Assembly (NCBI GenBank): GCA_013339895.1
Contig: JABACO010000002.1
Location: 15,924,713 to 15,988,712 of the forward strand
Source: Ephydatia muelleri
Taxonomy: Eukaryota > Porifera > Demospongiae > Spongillida > Spongillidae
Direction of reading: 5' to 3'
Length of the DNA: 64,000 bases
Shown here: piece by piece, positions 33,233-45,780 of the stretch
Numbering within the stretch: position 1 is the stretch's first letter
Layout: each line of letters opens with the position of its first letter
Made by a program: the position numbers and the translations under genes
Notes under the pieces: model-generated
What the model saw: only the letters and a program-made list of their open reading frames with translations
The model's database searches: none
What the model was told of the DNA's origin: nothing

Positions 33233-33360
33233 TATTTTATTTGTATTATTATTATTAGTTTTTATTTTTATTTTTTATTTTTTTTAATTTTAATTGTATT
33301 GTCAATATGGAAGCACAAATACGCATATATACATAATACACACCAACATATTATTATTAT

Positions 33361-34779
33361 TTAACTAAAGTCAGAAGGGATCACAGTCCTAGCCAGTATG
33401 GCCCTTGCTATGGCTCTCACCAGGGTGATATTCAACCTTCCAAACATGTCACTGATCACCCTGGCTTTACGAAATGAGGAAGAGCCAAAGGCCAAGCGTG
33501 TGGCCAGTAGAGCAAAGGTTCCTCTTGCTTCCTCACCCCAATTGCAGTAAGTTTCTACTGCTAGAGGCACACACCTCCAGCCTAGTTCAGCACATTTAGG
33601 GTCATTGGCTGTGTGCTTTCTGTTTTCTGCAGCTTCAGCAGCAGCACCCACCCTCCTACTTGCCTCAGCCAAAATAGCAGGAGTAAGAGGAGATGTGACT
33701 GTGATGTCACAGGCAGCCGGCTTGCCTTGTGCCCAGTCCCTCACTAGCACATCAGCTGGGCGAGTGTGATCCAGTCCTGGAGTGAGGCCACTTCCAGCTT
33801 CTAACCTTGCTGCAATGTGGGCTTGGTGGCAAAAGCTCAGAACGACATCACGCAACCTATTGTGACGTATAACTACATCGCCACCACGCCGGCAGGTAGC
33901 TGCATGATGGCCTAGAGGGTCCAATGCCACATCAGGGCAGAGACCACATGAAGAGCCTCTGGAAGTGTCCAAGCCCAACCACCACTTCACTGCTATCTGA
34001 AGCTCATTGGGATCTAAATGTAGCCCAAGACCTATAAAAGGCACAACTGAGAGCCAAGAGGCTGCATGGGGTGCAGATGTAGAAAGAAGACGTGCTTTGT
34101 CTGCGTCAGTTGCAGCTGCAATTACAAGCCCAAAAGAGTGGTCATCCAGCCTCTGAGACAAGATTCTCTGTGGGATCGGGGAAGCTAAAATAGACTCCAC
34201 AGAGATGCCATCTGGAGGTGAGACCAAACCATTGTACTTGACAATTGACCGCATCAGGTGAGGGTTGTCAGCACTCCCCAGGCCAGAAAAGCTCAGTGAT
34301 GCAATGTATGCCGCACAGGAATGGTGTGAAATTGAGCGCAGACCAAGGCCACCATAGCTCAAGCCAAGTTGAGCCTGTTTCCAGGCTACATCTGAAATGT
34401 CAGTGGCTACACAGTTTGAGAAACACATCCTGACATCACTGTCAAAGGACTCCAGGGAGCTAAAGGCAAGGTGAGGGGGTGTTGTTCGAGCCACATGCAT
34501 CATTTTGCAGAAGCCACCACACAAACGCACGAGGATAAGAGCTACCTGAGGATCAATACTGGCAACCTCTTCCAATTTAGAAAGCAGCTTTGAGGCAATC
34601 TTGCGCCTAGAAGCAATGAACTTTGAGCAAAACAAGAAGTCACCTATGGGGGCCCCAAGTATCTCCAAATGTGGCACCTGAGAACTCTTTATCATCACCG
34701 GGAAGGTGCTGCTCAGCTCATTACGACTATACAGCTCACATTTGGCAAGGTTGATAAAAATACCAAAAGGAGGACCCAA
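33361..34779 (-). pseudogene. Non-LTR element, best-preserved C-terminal half with CCHC and restriction-like endonuclease
   Basis: Open frame of 472 codons, 5' truncated after the RT active site (starts PFGIFINLAKCELYSRNEL). It contains the thumb region, then CGLCPDVALDPLGHHAATC (a C-x2-C...H-x4-C finger). RHNRLRD follows, and then TRPADVLVRDWAQGKPAACD with ITVTSPL, a PD-(D/E)xK-like core, followed by RKHTANDPKCAELGWRCVPL and AVETYCNWG. This finger-plus-nuclease tail is the layout of R2/R4/NeSL-type elements. The stop is followed by (AAT)n on the minus strand, and the 5' truncation point abuts (TTA)n at 34785-34812. The frame is intact, so the truncation is fairly recent. Confidence 0.82.
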
Positions 34780-34905
34780 TTCTTATTATTAATAATAATA
34801 ATAATAATTGAATACAAGATACAAGAGAATACACAAATGGGAATTATTATTAATATGCCACCACCTACAGTACGTATAATACACACTTTACCTAACATGC
34901 ACAGT

Positions 34906-35650
34906 TTACAGAGAGCGGGATAGGATGGCTCGGGAATTTGCTCTCACAAGGGCCAAACTGAGCCTTCCAAAGATTTCATTGCTCACAAGTGACTTGGGAC
35001 ATCCCTGCCTAGTGGACACACGGGTGGCAAGTCTTGACAGTGCTTGAATAGCCTCAGTACCCCAACATCCGTATGTCTCCACCACAAGAGGGATACATGC
35101 CCAGCCTAGATCCCGCACCTTTTGTCATTTATTCTATGCTTGCGGATCTGGGCAGCCAAGGCAGCTGAACCTGCTGTCACACACGCTTCTTGAAAAATTT
35201 GTGCATTTAGCATTGATGTGACAGACAGGTCAATGCTGCTGGCTTACCCAGGACCCAGTTTGGAACAAGAACATCAGCTGGACGAGTATGTTGCCTAGAC
35301 CACCCACCCATCTCTAGTTGTGGAGCAAGACACGCAGTGTGACAAAAATCATTGAAAATGTCTCTCAACCTGTTGTGACGAGAGACAACATCACCCCCCC
35401 AACTTGCAACACAGTGCATGATGGCCATAAGCATCCAAGGCAGCATTACCGCAACTTTGTCTTTGAGCCAACTGGGATACCGAGCCGCCATTTTATTGCC
35501 ACCTGAAATTCAGAAGGCTCCAAGTGAAGGCCCATGCTAAGGGATGGAGTAACTGATAGCCAAGTTGAGGCATGAGGTGATGAAATGGATAATAGACAAG
35601 CCCTGTCGATTGGAGTGGAGTTATCAAATAGTTTCCGGAACTGACAATTA
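34906..35650 (-). pseudogene. Non-LTR family C-terminal fragment (c)
   Basis: Pieces ISSPHASTWLSVTPSLSMGL, GGDVVSRHNRLRDIFNDF, TRPADVLVPNWVLGKPAA and LGWACIPLVVETYGCWG lie in order with frameshifts. The 5' truncation abuts (TTA)n at 35645-35680. Confidence 0.75.
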
Positions 35651-35752
35651 TTATTAATAATTATTATTTATTATTATTGAAAATTAATTTTTGCATGAGA
35701 TACACAGATGTACATACACAGTATTTGTTATTATTATTGTTCTTCATTATTA

Positions 35753-36128
35753 TTATTGAATCAACACAAACAAGCTAACCACCAGCTCCCATCCCAATAT
35801 GGCTCTTGCTGCTGACCTAGTGCTTTCGGGTTTCAGCAATGCGGGCTGTAGCACCAGCTGAGGCACTCGCCTCCTCCAGGCTGGCTGGAGTGAGGGGAGA
35901 GGACACTGTGACGTCAAAGGCTGCAGGTAGGCCCCTTTGCAGCCCTGAACAAGAATGTCAGCTGGACGGGAGTTTGAATGATTTGGGGATAGCCCATGTC
36001 CCATTTCCAATTGCACTGAAAGGTGGGCTCGGCAGCAGAAGTTGGCAATGGTGTCACAAAGGTTGTTGTGCCGTGAAACAACATACCCTCCATGTCTGCA
36101 AGAGATGGCATGGTGTCCAAGAGGGCCA
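35753..36128 (-). pseudogene. Non-LTR family C-terminal fragment (d)
   Basis: It includes LEMGHGLSPNHSNSRPADIL and a nuclease region with frameshifts. It is cut at 36128 by (TTA)n, beyond which an opposite-strand copy starts. Confidence 0.65.
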
Positions 36129-36144
36129 ATTATTATTATTATTT

Positions 36145-36605
36145 ACCATACAGCAGACATTCTAGTCACCAATTGGGACAACGGCATTTCAGCAGCCTTC
36201 GATGTCACGGTTGCATCTCCGCTCAATTCTAGTACCATTACGGAAGCGGGCATGTACTCAGGTGCTGCAGCAAGAGCAGCTGAACTCAGAAAGCACACTC
36301 AAAATGACTCTAAATGTGCTGAACTAAGTTGGAAATGTATTCCGCTGGCGGTAGAGTGTTATAGTGCATGGGGTCCAGAAGCTCTAAAGGCCTTCTCACA
36401 AGTAGCCACTCGTTTAGCCATTCGTGAGAATACCTCTAAATCTATGGCATTGACTGACCTCTTTGGTCGCCTCAGTCACTCACTAATTAGAGCTAATGCT
36501 CGTGCCATTCTGAGTCGTTCCTACTCCACCTTTTGCAGCAGGTGGATGAACTTTAATTTGTGTGTATTCGTTTGTATTGTGTGTACATTTCAAAATATTA
36601 TGTAA
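36145..36605 (+). pseudogene. Non-LTR family C-terminal fragment (e)
   Basis: Plus strand: ADILVTNWDNGISAAFDVTV, RKHTQNDSKCAELSWKCIPL, AVECYSAWG and LFGRLSHSLIRANARAILSR. It begins exactly at the (TTA)n tract, head-to-head with fragment d. Confidence 0.75.
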
Positions 36606-36785
36606 AAAAGGAAGATTTAATAATAAAATTAACAAATTAATAATTATTCAGATATACACATTTAATATAAGAAACACTAAAAAGAACTCATTACTTTGTA
36701 ATAATAATACATACATGTACAATACAGACACATTATTGCTATTTTAATGAATCTACCGTTCTGCTTACAAACACAACTAATCAAC

Positions 36786-37066
36786 CTACAGTTCCACTAA
36801 CCTACCCTTGGACAGCTTCCTTTCCCATGATGGCCCTTGCCACAGACCTCGCCAGGGACATGTTGAGGCGGCTATAGATTTCAGATAACATTTTGGGTTT
36901 GGGGATGGCCTGGCTGATGGAAAGCAGAGAAGCGAGCCAGGAAAAAACACTCTGAGCCTCCTTCCCCCAATTGCCATACGTTTCCACAGCTAAGGGGATA
37001 CATAACCATCCCAACTCCTGGCACCTGGTGTCATTGGCTGCATGCTTTCTGCATTCAGCAGCATAT
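36786..37066 (-). pseudogene. Non-LTR family C-terminal fragment (f)
   Basis: Minus strand: LGWLCIPLAVETYGNWG-type end plus IYSRLNMSLARSVARAI. Only the last 90 or so residues remain. The tail points to the (TAA)-rich DNA at 36600-36740. Confidence 0.7.
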
Positions 37067-37145
37067 GCTGTAATAAAAATACATATACAACAGATACATA
37101 TACAACACTAAATGGTCCTAATCACAGTTTGAACATACACAAGAA

Positions 37146-38395
37146 CAAAGAACTATTGCAGCAAAGTCCTCCATCCTTCCTAATTTGGAGATCAAGGGAT
37201 CGCCAATTGGGAACTGTTGAGGCTTTTTTGCTGAGAAGTGCAACCTTTTCAGGGCTTTGCTGAGAGCCTTAACTGATGTCTCTGCTGTTGATCTCCACGT
37301 TGCCATTTCACTTCTCCGCATGTGTGGTGGTTATTGCAAGTTAGTGCATCTAGCTAGAACAACACCTACAAGCCTCTGTTCTGACTCCCTGAAGTTATTT
37401 GATGAAGAGGTGAGACTTTGCTTTGCTTCTTGCCTAGCAGTAGATGTGTCTGACACAGTGGCATCAAGCTCAACTTTGCCCTTAGCTAGGTGGGCTAGGC
37501 CTTCGCTCCCTCTCTCTTCACTCATGTGCTGGCTTTATCTCTTCATTAGCAGCCTCAGACATAGGGAGCCCAGACAACATTCATCTACAGCAGGCTGTCT
37601 CCCATTTCAACGCCCAGATTTCTCCACAGGATTCTCTTACGTGGAGGCAGTGCTTAACACTCAGCAGAAAGCCCTATCTTTAAAACTTGACACCCACATG
37701 TTCCAAACCTTAGTCTCTTCTGCTTCTCCAGCCAACAAAGCTCGCATGCTGTCAGTTTCTGCCCCCCATGCAAGCTCTTGGGTCTCTGCCATCCCCTCTG
37801 TAAGCTTGAACATGCACCTAGATTCAGAAGAGTGCCAAATGGCCATCAGGTGGTGGCTAGGCTTGAACACATCAACTGCTTCTTCTTGCCCCTTCTGCCC
37901 CTGGAGCTGTACTTGACCCTCTTGGCCACCATGCAACCTCGTGCCGGCATGGTGGAGATGTGGCCACCCATCATAACCACCTCAGGGACATCTTTGCCGA
38001 ATTCTGCCACCAAGCTCACCTGTCTGTAAGGGTTGAAGTGGGATATGGCCTCACACATGTCCAGCTGATATGTTGGTTCAAGGTTGGGATAGAGGCAAGC
38101 CTGCTGCCTTTGATATAACGGTCACTTCACCCCTCACTCCCGCCACGTTAAGAGATGCCAGTACTGTCTCAGGGGCAGCAGTCCGTGCTGCAGAATGTAG
38201 AAAACATTCCACCAATGATGCCAGGTGTCAGGAGCTGGGGTGGGTGTGCATTCCACTGGCAGTAGAGACCTTTGGGCATTGGGGGAAGGAGGCCCAAAAC
38301 ATTTTCCCATGTCTAGCGTCTATACTGTCCATCCACCAAAGGTTGCCCCAAATCTGTTGCTCTGTTTGACATCTACAGCAGAATGAACCATGTGT
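37146..38395 (+). pseudogene. Non-LTR family C-terminal fragment (g)
   Basis: Plus strand, several frames: HVAISLLRMCGGYCKLVHLA, LGLNTSTASSCPFCP, GWDRGKPAAFDITVTSPLTP and LGWVCIPLAVETFGHWG. Bases 37925-38150 are nearly identical to fragment l at 44262-44540, which is on the opposite strand. Confidence 0.75.
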
Positions 38396-38535
38396 TTAGT
38401 TAGATCGGTAAAAATTTTAGCAGACTTGGGTTTTGATGATGTTATGGCTAGGCGAGAGGCTAGACTCGAAAATGACTCCATAGCCTCTTCCCCCATGCGC
38501 CATACGACTCTACCACAAGAGGGATACATAACCAA
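38395..38535 (-). pseudogene. Non-LTR family C-terminal fragment (h), very short
   Basis: Minus strand: MGEEAMESFSSLASRLAI followed by KPKSAKIFTDL, the end of the family C-terminus. An AT-rich ATTATTAAT tract lies beside it. Confidence 0.5.
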
Positions 38536-38566
38536 CCTAATATTATTAATTTTTTTATTTTTGACG

Positions 38567-39245
38567 GTTATTCCATCTGAACGTCAAGGTTTGCACTTAG
38601 ACCCCCCAGTATTCCAGACAGCATTGAAATGGTGGCTGGGGCTTGACACAGCTGAGGGTTCTCATTGTGCCCTCTGCCCAGATAAGATGTTGGATCCCCT
38701 TGGACATCATGCCACTACATGTGGAGATGTGGTATTTTGCCACAACAAGTTGAGGGATATATTGGCTGAAACATGTAGGCGAGCCCATTTTAGTGTTCAA
38801 GTGGAAGCTGGTTGCAACCTCACTTCTGATCACAACCATTCTCGTCCTGCGGATGTTCTCATCTCCAACTGAGTTCTGGGCAAAACTGCAGCCTGTGACT
38901 TATCAGTTACATCACCGCTAAACTCCAAAATTCTTTCTGAAGCAGGAGTAACTGCTGGAGCAGCTGCACATGCCACTGAGCTCCGAAAACATGAGGCTAA
39001 TGTTGCTAAGTGTAGTGATCTTGGATGGGTCTGTATCCCTCTGGTAGTGGAATCATACGGAGCATGGGGGAAGGAGGCTTTGGAGGCGTTTTCCATGTTA
39101 GCCTCTCGCCTAGCCACGTCTTCATCCAGGCCCAAATCTATGGTTCTGTCTGAACTGTATGGCCGGCTCAATCTCCATTTAGTTAGGGCAAATGTGAGGT
39201 CTATTTTGTGCCGACTTTCCTGCCATCATCAGGAATACATTTGAG
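38567..39245 (+). pseudogene. Non-LTR family C-terminal fragment (i)
   Basis: Plus strand: LKWWLGLDTAEGSHCALCPD, DPLGHHATTCGD, SRPADVLISN, an in-frame stop, CDLSVTSPLNSKILSEAG, LGWVCIPLVVESYGAWG and LYGRLNLHLVRANVRSIL. Confidence 0.78.
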
Positions 39246-39479
39246 TTTGTATGTTGTTTTGTGACTTGTGTTTGGTTATTGTTGCATTTGTGTAGTTTAT
39301 GTAATTTGTAAAACAGTGAAAAATAAGATTTATTATAATAATAATATAACAGGAATACATACACATATGGCTAACAAAAACACAACCTATCATATACTTA
39401 TCGTATTATTATTATAAATCATGTATTATTATTCAATTATAATAATCATTTATCACTTACATTAACACCACAAATAAAG

Positions 39480-39690
39480 TCAAGTCATGAGGGCAGGACC
39501 TGACCAAGGTGAAGTTCATCCTACTGCCAAGATGGAAGGTTTGGGAGAGGACAGGCTGATGGCAAGGTTGGATGCCAACCCAGAGAATGTGAGGTGAGCC
39601 TCCTTACCCCAGTTACAGAACGTCTCAACAGCTAAGGGAATGCACGTCCACCCCAATTCCTGACATTTGGGACCATTGGTGAATCTCAAA
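39480..39690 (-). pseudogene. Non-LTR family C-terminal fragment (j)
   Basis: Minus strand: GPKCQELGWTCIPLAVETFC followed by NWGKEAHLTFSGLASNLA. Preceded on the left by (TTA)n-rich DNA at 39400-39470. Confidence 0.65.
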
Positions 39691-39819
39691 CTAAGCTGAA
39701 CCTGTTTCCACTCTTCACTGAATAACCATTCAACAACAATTAACCTTCACAGAAAAACCATGCTTGACACTGAATAACCGCACATTGAATAACCACATGC
39801 CACATCCACTGTCACTGTG

Positions 39820-41179
<1,360 letters not shown>

Positions 41180-42260
41180 GTAAGTGTGTGCAGTGTGTGG
41201 GTCTGAGTGTGTACATGTGTGTGTGAGAGTGTGTGTGAGAGTGTGTGTGAGAGTGTGTGTGGAGGGTGGATACATGTTGGAATGTGTGTTCTTACATGTA
41301 CATTATTTTGACATGAAGTGGGCTTTGGATATGTATGTGTACAGTTTGTTGTGCATACCTTATTGATTTATGTGTGTGTTCATGTGTGTAGGTGAAATCA
41401 TGCAGTTATGTGTAACTGCTTGTCCGGGTTTCATGTCAGTAGTTTGTTACTCTTTCTGCATTTCTGGCTTTGTGTGTTCACTCATATTGTGTGTATCCAT
41501 CATTGGGTCACTTCGGGTGTATAGAAACTACACTGTAATAACAACCTGAGCTGTGTGTAGTGTGTGTCACTACTGGCTACGATGTGTGTCCATCAGTGAG
41601 TGCATGAGTGTGCCCAGCATATGGGTGGGTGTGGTCATGTAGTACACACACTGCACATAACACACTCACAGCTTTAACATCAGCACATCTGTGGTGTGTG
41701 AGTACTGTGGAGATGTGCATGTCCTCTGCTGGAAAGGTGCACACACCCATGTCTGTGTGGTCACCACACCTCATGGATGTACCTCACAACACACACCTAT
41801 GTGTCCACACTGCGCATTCATGTGCACAGTATGTGTCGATTACACATAGGTGCCTGTGTTGTGGGCAATTGGACAGGTACATGCAATGGAACAAAGATCC
41901 TAACACAATGCTCAGTGGCTCACAACAGTTCAGAGGTACACTGCTCAGTCCATGCCACATGCTTCAATCACGAAGACCAGGTCCCCGTGAGCCACAATTG
42001 ACATATCCCTACAAAGCCAGTTTGTCGTGTGTGGATAAAAAGTTCAATATGTTTTACAACTCAAATGTTCATTAGATTTGTGATGCATGTGTGCATATCA
42101 TACTTATCATAGCCCAGCCATGTCCTCCATACTAATTACACAAAATACATACATCAAAATGATTTTACTACAATCATTTACATTACACTAGTATTGTTCA
42201 CATCAGCACACACTTTGTTGGGTAAACATTCTACCCAGAATTGCCCTGGCAATGGCTCAG
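41180..42260. other. GT-rich non-coding stretch, no firm gene
   Basis: Many GTGTGAGAGT and CACACA words and several short self-complementary patches (41580-41880). A Cys-rich frame (41850-42000, VVGNWTGTCNGTK) is open and preceded by TACACATAG, but I do not recognise it. Confidence 0.4.
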
Positions 42261-42390
42261 CAAACATTTTTAGTCTTCAGTGGGAACTGAAAAGTGAGTA
42301 TCACTTTTTTGACGTAGCGGAGTGGTCTCATTGACAGTAACCGATCCTTCTTCTGTGTTGTTTTGCTGCTTGACTCTCTGAACCCTATTT

Positions 42391-43311
42391 CTAAATTGCG
42401 AAACCTTTTTTTTTATTGATGCACCTGACAACACAAAGGTGAGAAATGAGCAGCAGAGATGTAGTGAAGCTCCAATAGGGGGCAAGTAGCGCAAAATATG
42501 TAAGTGCATCCAGAAAGTATTCCGGCATAGTAATAGTAGTATTGTGGGACAAGTGTGTAGTGTTATATTCTTGTGTTACAAAATCGTTTACAGTAAAGCC
42601 AAATATTGGCATCGTAAACAGAAGAAAGAATATTGGGTACAAGAGAAGAGGTAACATCTCACGCAGCACCTTCTTGTGCTGTTTATCATATTCAGAAAGA
42701 ATGGCATTCCTCCTTCGACATGCTCGATGACAGAGTATGGTTCCCATGACGACCATTAGCAATGAGACAATCACGAGAACTGCAAATATTATAATGAATA
42801 TGATCTCTTCCATTTGGTAGGTACGATAGCCATGACAACCTGCAAGGTTTATGCCCAGTAGCACAATAGTCACAGCCAGTGGTATAAGAAGTGAGCTCAC
42901 CACATAGAGACGTTCCAATCTCTGCAAATTCCTATGAAATACGGCAAGAGCAAATAGATGTATCGATATCCAAAGGGTGAACATCAGCTTGATGAACGAT
43001 GACCCCATCAGTAGTGAGTCTAGCACAATAATAGACGCCATGAAAACCTCGTAGGTTTCGTTGTTGCTCAGTCGAGTGTCGGGGAAAACAAGTGCATGTA
43101 TAAATGCAATAATCCAAATGACTGAAAATTCCATCGCGTTCAGAACTTGATACATAGCCAAACGGTAGACCAGGGTCTTGTGTAACCTTTGTTTGCAAAC
43201 AACTGCGACGGCCGCCAGACATAGTAGCACAGAGACGAACGAGATAGGAAGGTTAGTTATCCTTAGACTCGTTAGTTCGTTGAGATTGCTGCAATTGAAG
43301 GCGTTGTCCAT
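42391..43311 (-). CDS. Seven-transmembrane receptor-like protein
   Basis: Single-exon frame of 306 codons starting MDNAFNCSNLNEL. There are seven hydrophobic spans: about 19-41, 50-75, 88-118 (LLMGSSFIKLMFTLWISIHL), 134-154, 167-192 (IIFIIIFAVLVIVSLLMVV), 217-238 and 271-292. The short N-terminus faces outside with an N-glycosylation-type NCS site, and the loop before TM7 has several NTT/NTS sites. The basic CHRACRRRN loop after TM5 fits a G-protein-contact loop. Topology fits a GPCR, but I cannot assign a class and see no DRY or NPxxY motif. The end (RCINKKKGFAI) follows a run of nine A. In a neighbouring frame a further 46-residue tail stays open to 42270, so the true C-terminus may be longer. 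Confidence 0.72.
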   Translation of the reverse strand: MDNAFNCSNLNELTSLRITNLPISFVSVLLCLAAVAVVCKQRLHKTLVYRLAMYQVLNAMEFSVIWIIAFIHALVFPDTRLSNNETYEVFMASIIVLDSLLMGSSFIKLMFTLWISIHLFALAVFHRNLQRLERLYVVSSLLIPLAVTIVLLGINLAGCHGYRTYQMEEIIFIIIFAVLVIVSLLMVVMGTILCHRACRRRNAILSEYDKQHKKVLREMLPLLLYPIFFLLFTMPIFGFTVNDFVTQEYNTTHLSHNTTITMPEYFLDALTYFALLAPYWSFTTSLLLISHLCVVRCINKKKGFAI

Positions 43312-43734
43312 TTTCTGTACAACTATTTACGTTACCACGGTTGTTTTGAAACGCTAGTCAAAAAAACTATACGCACGAATTTTTTTTTCATAGCAACTAA
43401 TCTGTCGATGGTAACAAGTATTAATTAACTTTTCATTTTGAACTGTAAGTGCTATTTAACCACAATGATGGTAATTCAATCTCTTGCAGTCATCGGCCAT
43501 TCTGTTGAAATTTTTATAGTACAGTGTGCATAATGCTTTGTACAGTTGTTATAAATAACTTGTACAAGGTGCCTTGTAATTTTAAAAGCAACACCCATAC
43601 ACAGATCCAAAAATAGCCATAACTAGTATTGATATATTCATCGTATTTGACATTAGTAGGGCTATTTTTCGGTGGATCTAATGATTTAAAAAAATTTGAT
43701 TCAAATCAAAAACAAATAATAATATCCCCCCCCA

Positions 43735-44262
43735 GGTCTTAACCTCCACCTTGACACAGCTGAATTCCAAACAGCCTTAAAATGGTGGCTAGGTATCAAC
43801 ATGTTTGGTGGTAGTAGGTGCCCATCTTGTTCAACCCAGTCATTAGATCCCTTCGCTCACCATGCCCTAACATGTAGATATAATGGGGATGTAGTGTCAC
43901 GCCACAACCAACTTAGGAATACCTTTTTTGAATCCTGCAGACAGGCTGGTGTTGGTGGACAAATGGAGGCAGGAAGTGGTTTGGGGCATGATGAACGGCG
44001 CACCCAGCCAGCTGATGTCCTAGTGCCAAATTGGGATCTGGGGAAACCTGAAGCTTTTGATCTCACTGTTGCATCACCGCTTAATCAAAGCATCCTCAAT
44101 GAAGCGTGTGTGACAGCAGGATCATCTGCCCGGGTTTCCGAACAAAGGAAGCATGCCTCCAACGATGTGAAGTGCTCAGAACTAGGTTGGTCATGCATAC
44201 CTTTAGCTGTTGAGACTTATGGTTGCTGGGGAGCGGAAGCATGCTTACATCTTTCTATATAG
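43735..44262 (+). pseudogene. Non-LTR family C-terminal fragment (k)
   Basis: Plus strand: FQTALKWWLGINMFGGSRC, DPFAHHALTCRYNGDVVSRH, TQPADVLVPNWDLGKPEAFD and LGWSCIPLAVETYGCWG. The frame is open for 153 codons and is broken at about 44250, where an opposite-strand copy starts. It follows an AATAATAAT tract and a short C-run. Confidence 0.78.
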
Positions 44263-44540
44263 TGGCGGGAGTGAGGGGTGAAGTGACCGTTATATCAAAG
44301 GCAGCAGGCTTGCCTCTATCCCAACCTTGAACCAACACATCAGCTGGACGTGTGTTGATGTGATCTCCAGATAGGCCATATCCCACTTCAACCCTTACAG
44401 ACAGGTGAGCTCGGTGGCAGAATTCGGCAAAGGTGTCCCTGAGGTGGTTATGACGGGTGACCACATCTCCACCATGCCTGCATGAGGTTGCATGGTGGCC
44501 AAGAGGGTCAAGTACAGCTCCAGGGCAGAAGGGGCATTAT
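44262..44540 (-). pseudogene. Non-LTR family fragment (l), inverted next to k
   Basis: Minus strand: HGGDVVTRHNHLRDTFAEFC, RPADVLVQGWDRGKPAAFD and ITVTSPLTPATI. It retains only the finger-to-nuclease core and is almost the same DNA as part of fragment g. It starts near ATTATTCATAATTAT. Confidence 0.75.
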
Positions 44541-44679
44541 TCATAATTATAAATTAGCATTTGTGAATATAATGTATATTATCACAATTGGAATAAAATA
44601 ATCGTAATCATAATACATCATCCTTATATATATAAATGTCAAACATGCACATCAGACACAGAAACGCACGGAAAAGATT

Positions 44680-44765
44680 AACCTGTCATGCAAGATCTGG
44701 AAAATATGGCCCGGGAGACGGCTCTGACTAGGTTTAGGTTCAGTCTTCCATACATCTGATTGGTG
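44680..44765 (-). pseudogene. Non-LTR family C-terminal fragment (m)
   Basis: Minus strand: MYGRLNLNLVRAVSRAIFSR, the final residues of the family. Confidence 0.55.
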
Positions 44766-44867
44766 GTGATTTATTTATTTTTTTTAGTTCATGTTCAGGA
44801 TTTATTATAACTAAACAGTAATGTACACATAGGCAAATGGTCAATAAATACACACAAAATGATCATA

Positions 44868-45300
44868 TTAATAGTCTATTGCGTCAATGTCATTGCAATG
44901 ATCTTGCAAGGATAACCCTAGCATTTGCTCACACCAATATGATGCTGAGCTGCCATAGAGATCTCCCAAAACTTGGGATTTACTGCAGTTTGTGAGGATG
45001 GCTTCTCGCATGGCTATGTAGGAGAAAGCGTTGCATGCCTCTTCACCCCAGGCTCCATATGTTTCCACTGCTAGTGGAATGCACTGCCAACCAAGCTCTG
45101 AACACTTTGTGTCATTCTTTTCATGTTTACGGGATTCTGCAGCTTTTGCAGCCACACCAGCAGAATCCCCCCCCCCGATTCGGAAACAATGTTGGAACTT
45201 AGTGGTGAAGCCAAAGGCAGCAGTATCTTTAATTCCCCAGCTGGACACTAGAATATCTGCAGAGAGGTTCATCACTGACACCCTTCCTGCCCAATGGTTT
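44868..45300 (-). pseudogene. Non-LTR family C-terminal fragment (n)
   Basis: Minus strand: AGVAAKAAESRKHEKNDTKC followed by SELGWQCIPLAVETYGAWG. The nuclease start is frameshifted and a C-run at 45170 interrupts it. The plus-strand sequence just beyond (45305-45345) is telomere-like. Confidence 0.7.
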
Positions 45301-45304
45301 CCAC

Positions 45305-45345
45305 CGTAACCCTAATCTTAACCCTAATCCTTACCCTAATCCTGG
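45305..45345. repeat. Telomere-like degenerate repeat
   Basis: TAACCCTAATCTTAACCCTA continues as ATCCTTACCCTAATCC, about six degenerate TAACCC/TTACCC units between two non-LTR fragments. It is internal and too short to be a telomere. Confidence 0.7.
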
Positions 45346-45354
45346 CACTTTGTG

Positions 45355-45540
45355 TCATTGGCTACATGCTTTCTGCTGCATTCTGTTGCATAGGCTGCTG
45401 TCCCTGCATTCTGTTGCATAGGCTGCTGTCCCTGCTAAACTGCTAGCGCCTCTTAAGGTGGCTGGAGTAAGGGGAGAGGTGACAGTTATTTCGAAAGCAG
45501 CTGGGGACCCTCTGAACCCGAACATAAGCTTGGCGAATGT
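45355..45540 (-). pseudogene. Non-LTR family C-terminal fragment (o)
   Basis: Minus strand: SPAAFEITVTSPLTPATLRG, then a duplicated stretch (CATTCTGTTGCATAGGCTGC on the plus strand, twice at 45376-45430). Confidence 0.65.
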
Positions 45541-45570
45541 TTGTGTGATCTCTGGAAAGCCAGATTTCAT

Positions 45571-45780
45571 AACTTTACTCTTTGAACGCCAAGTGTACAT
45601 GCTTGCATGCACGCACTCATTCATGCATAGGTCATTGTTGCTCCCAACTCCATGATGCAGGCATATGCTTGCTGCACTTGTATCCTTATAAGTACATGAA
45701 TGTTTCATCTCCCATCGTTGTTCACTTGACTTCACTCCATGAACAGGAATGCGTAAACCACATAGTGTTTTGCATCATGT
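45571..45780. mobile_element. Partial second copy of the same MITE
   Basis: It begins ACTTTACTCTTTGAACGCCA. The segment CATATGCTTGCTGCACTTGT at 45662-45681 matches the complement of 46155-46175 in the full copy. It abuts the full copy, so one inserted into or beside the other. Confidence 0.65.

Noticed and set aside
32351-34779. Treating the RT frame and the nuclease frame as one continuous retrotransposon
   Set aside because: On the minus strand the C-terminal part (34779-33361) comes before the N-terminal RT part (33232-32351), with a (TAA)-rich tail between them, so they are separate truncated insertions.
41777-42001. Cys-rich frame considered as an extracellular domain exon
   Set aside because: It follows a plausible acceptor, but I cannot match the Cys spacing to EGF, sushi or other known modules, and it lies in CA/GT-rich DNA.
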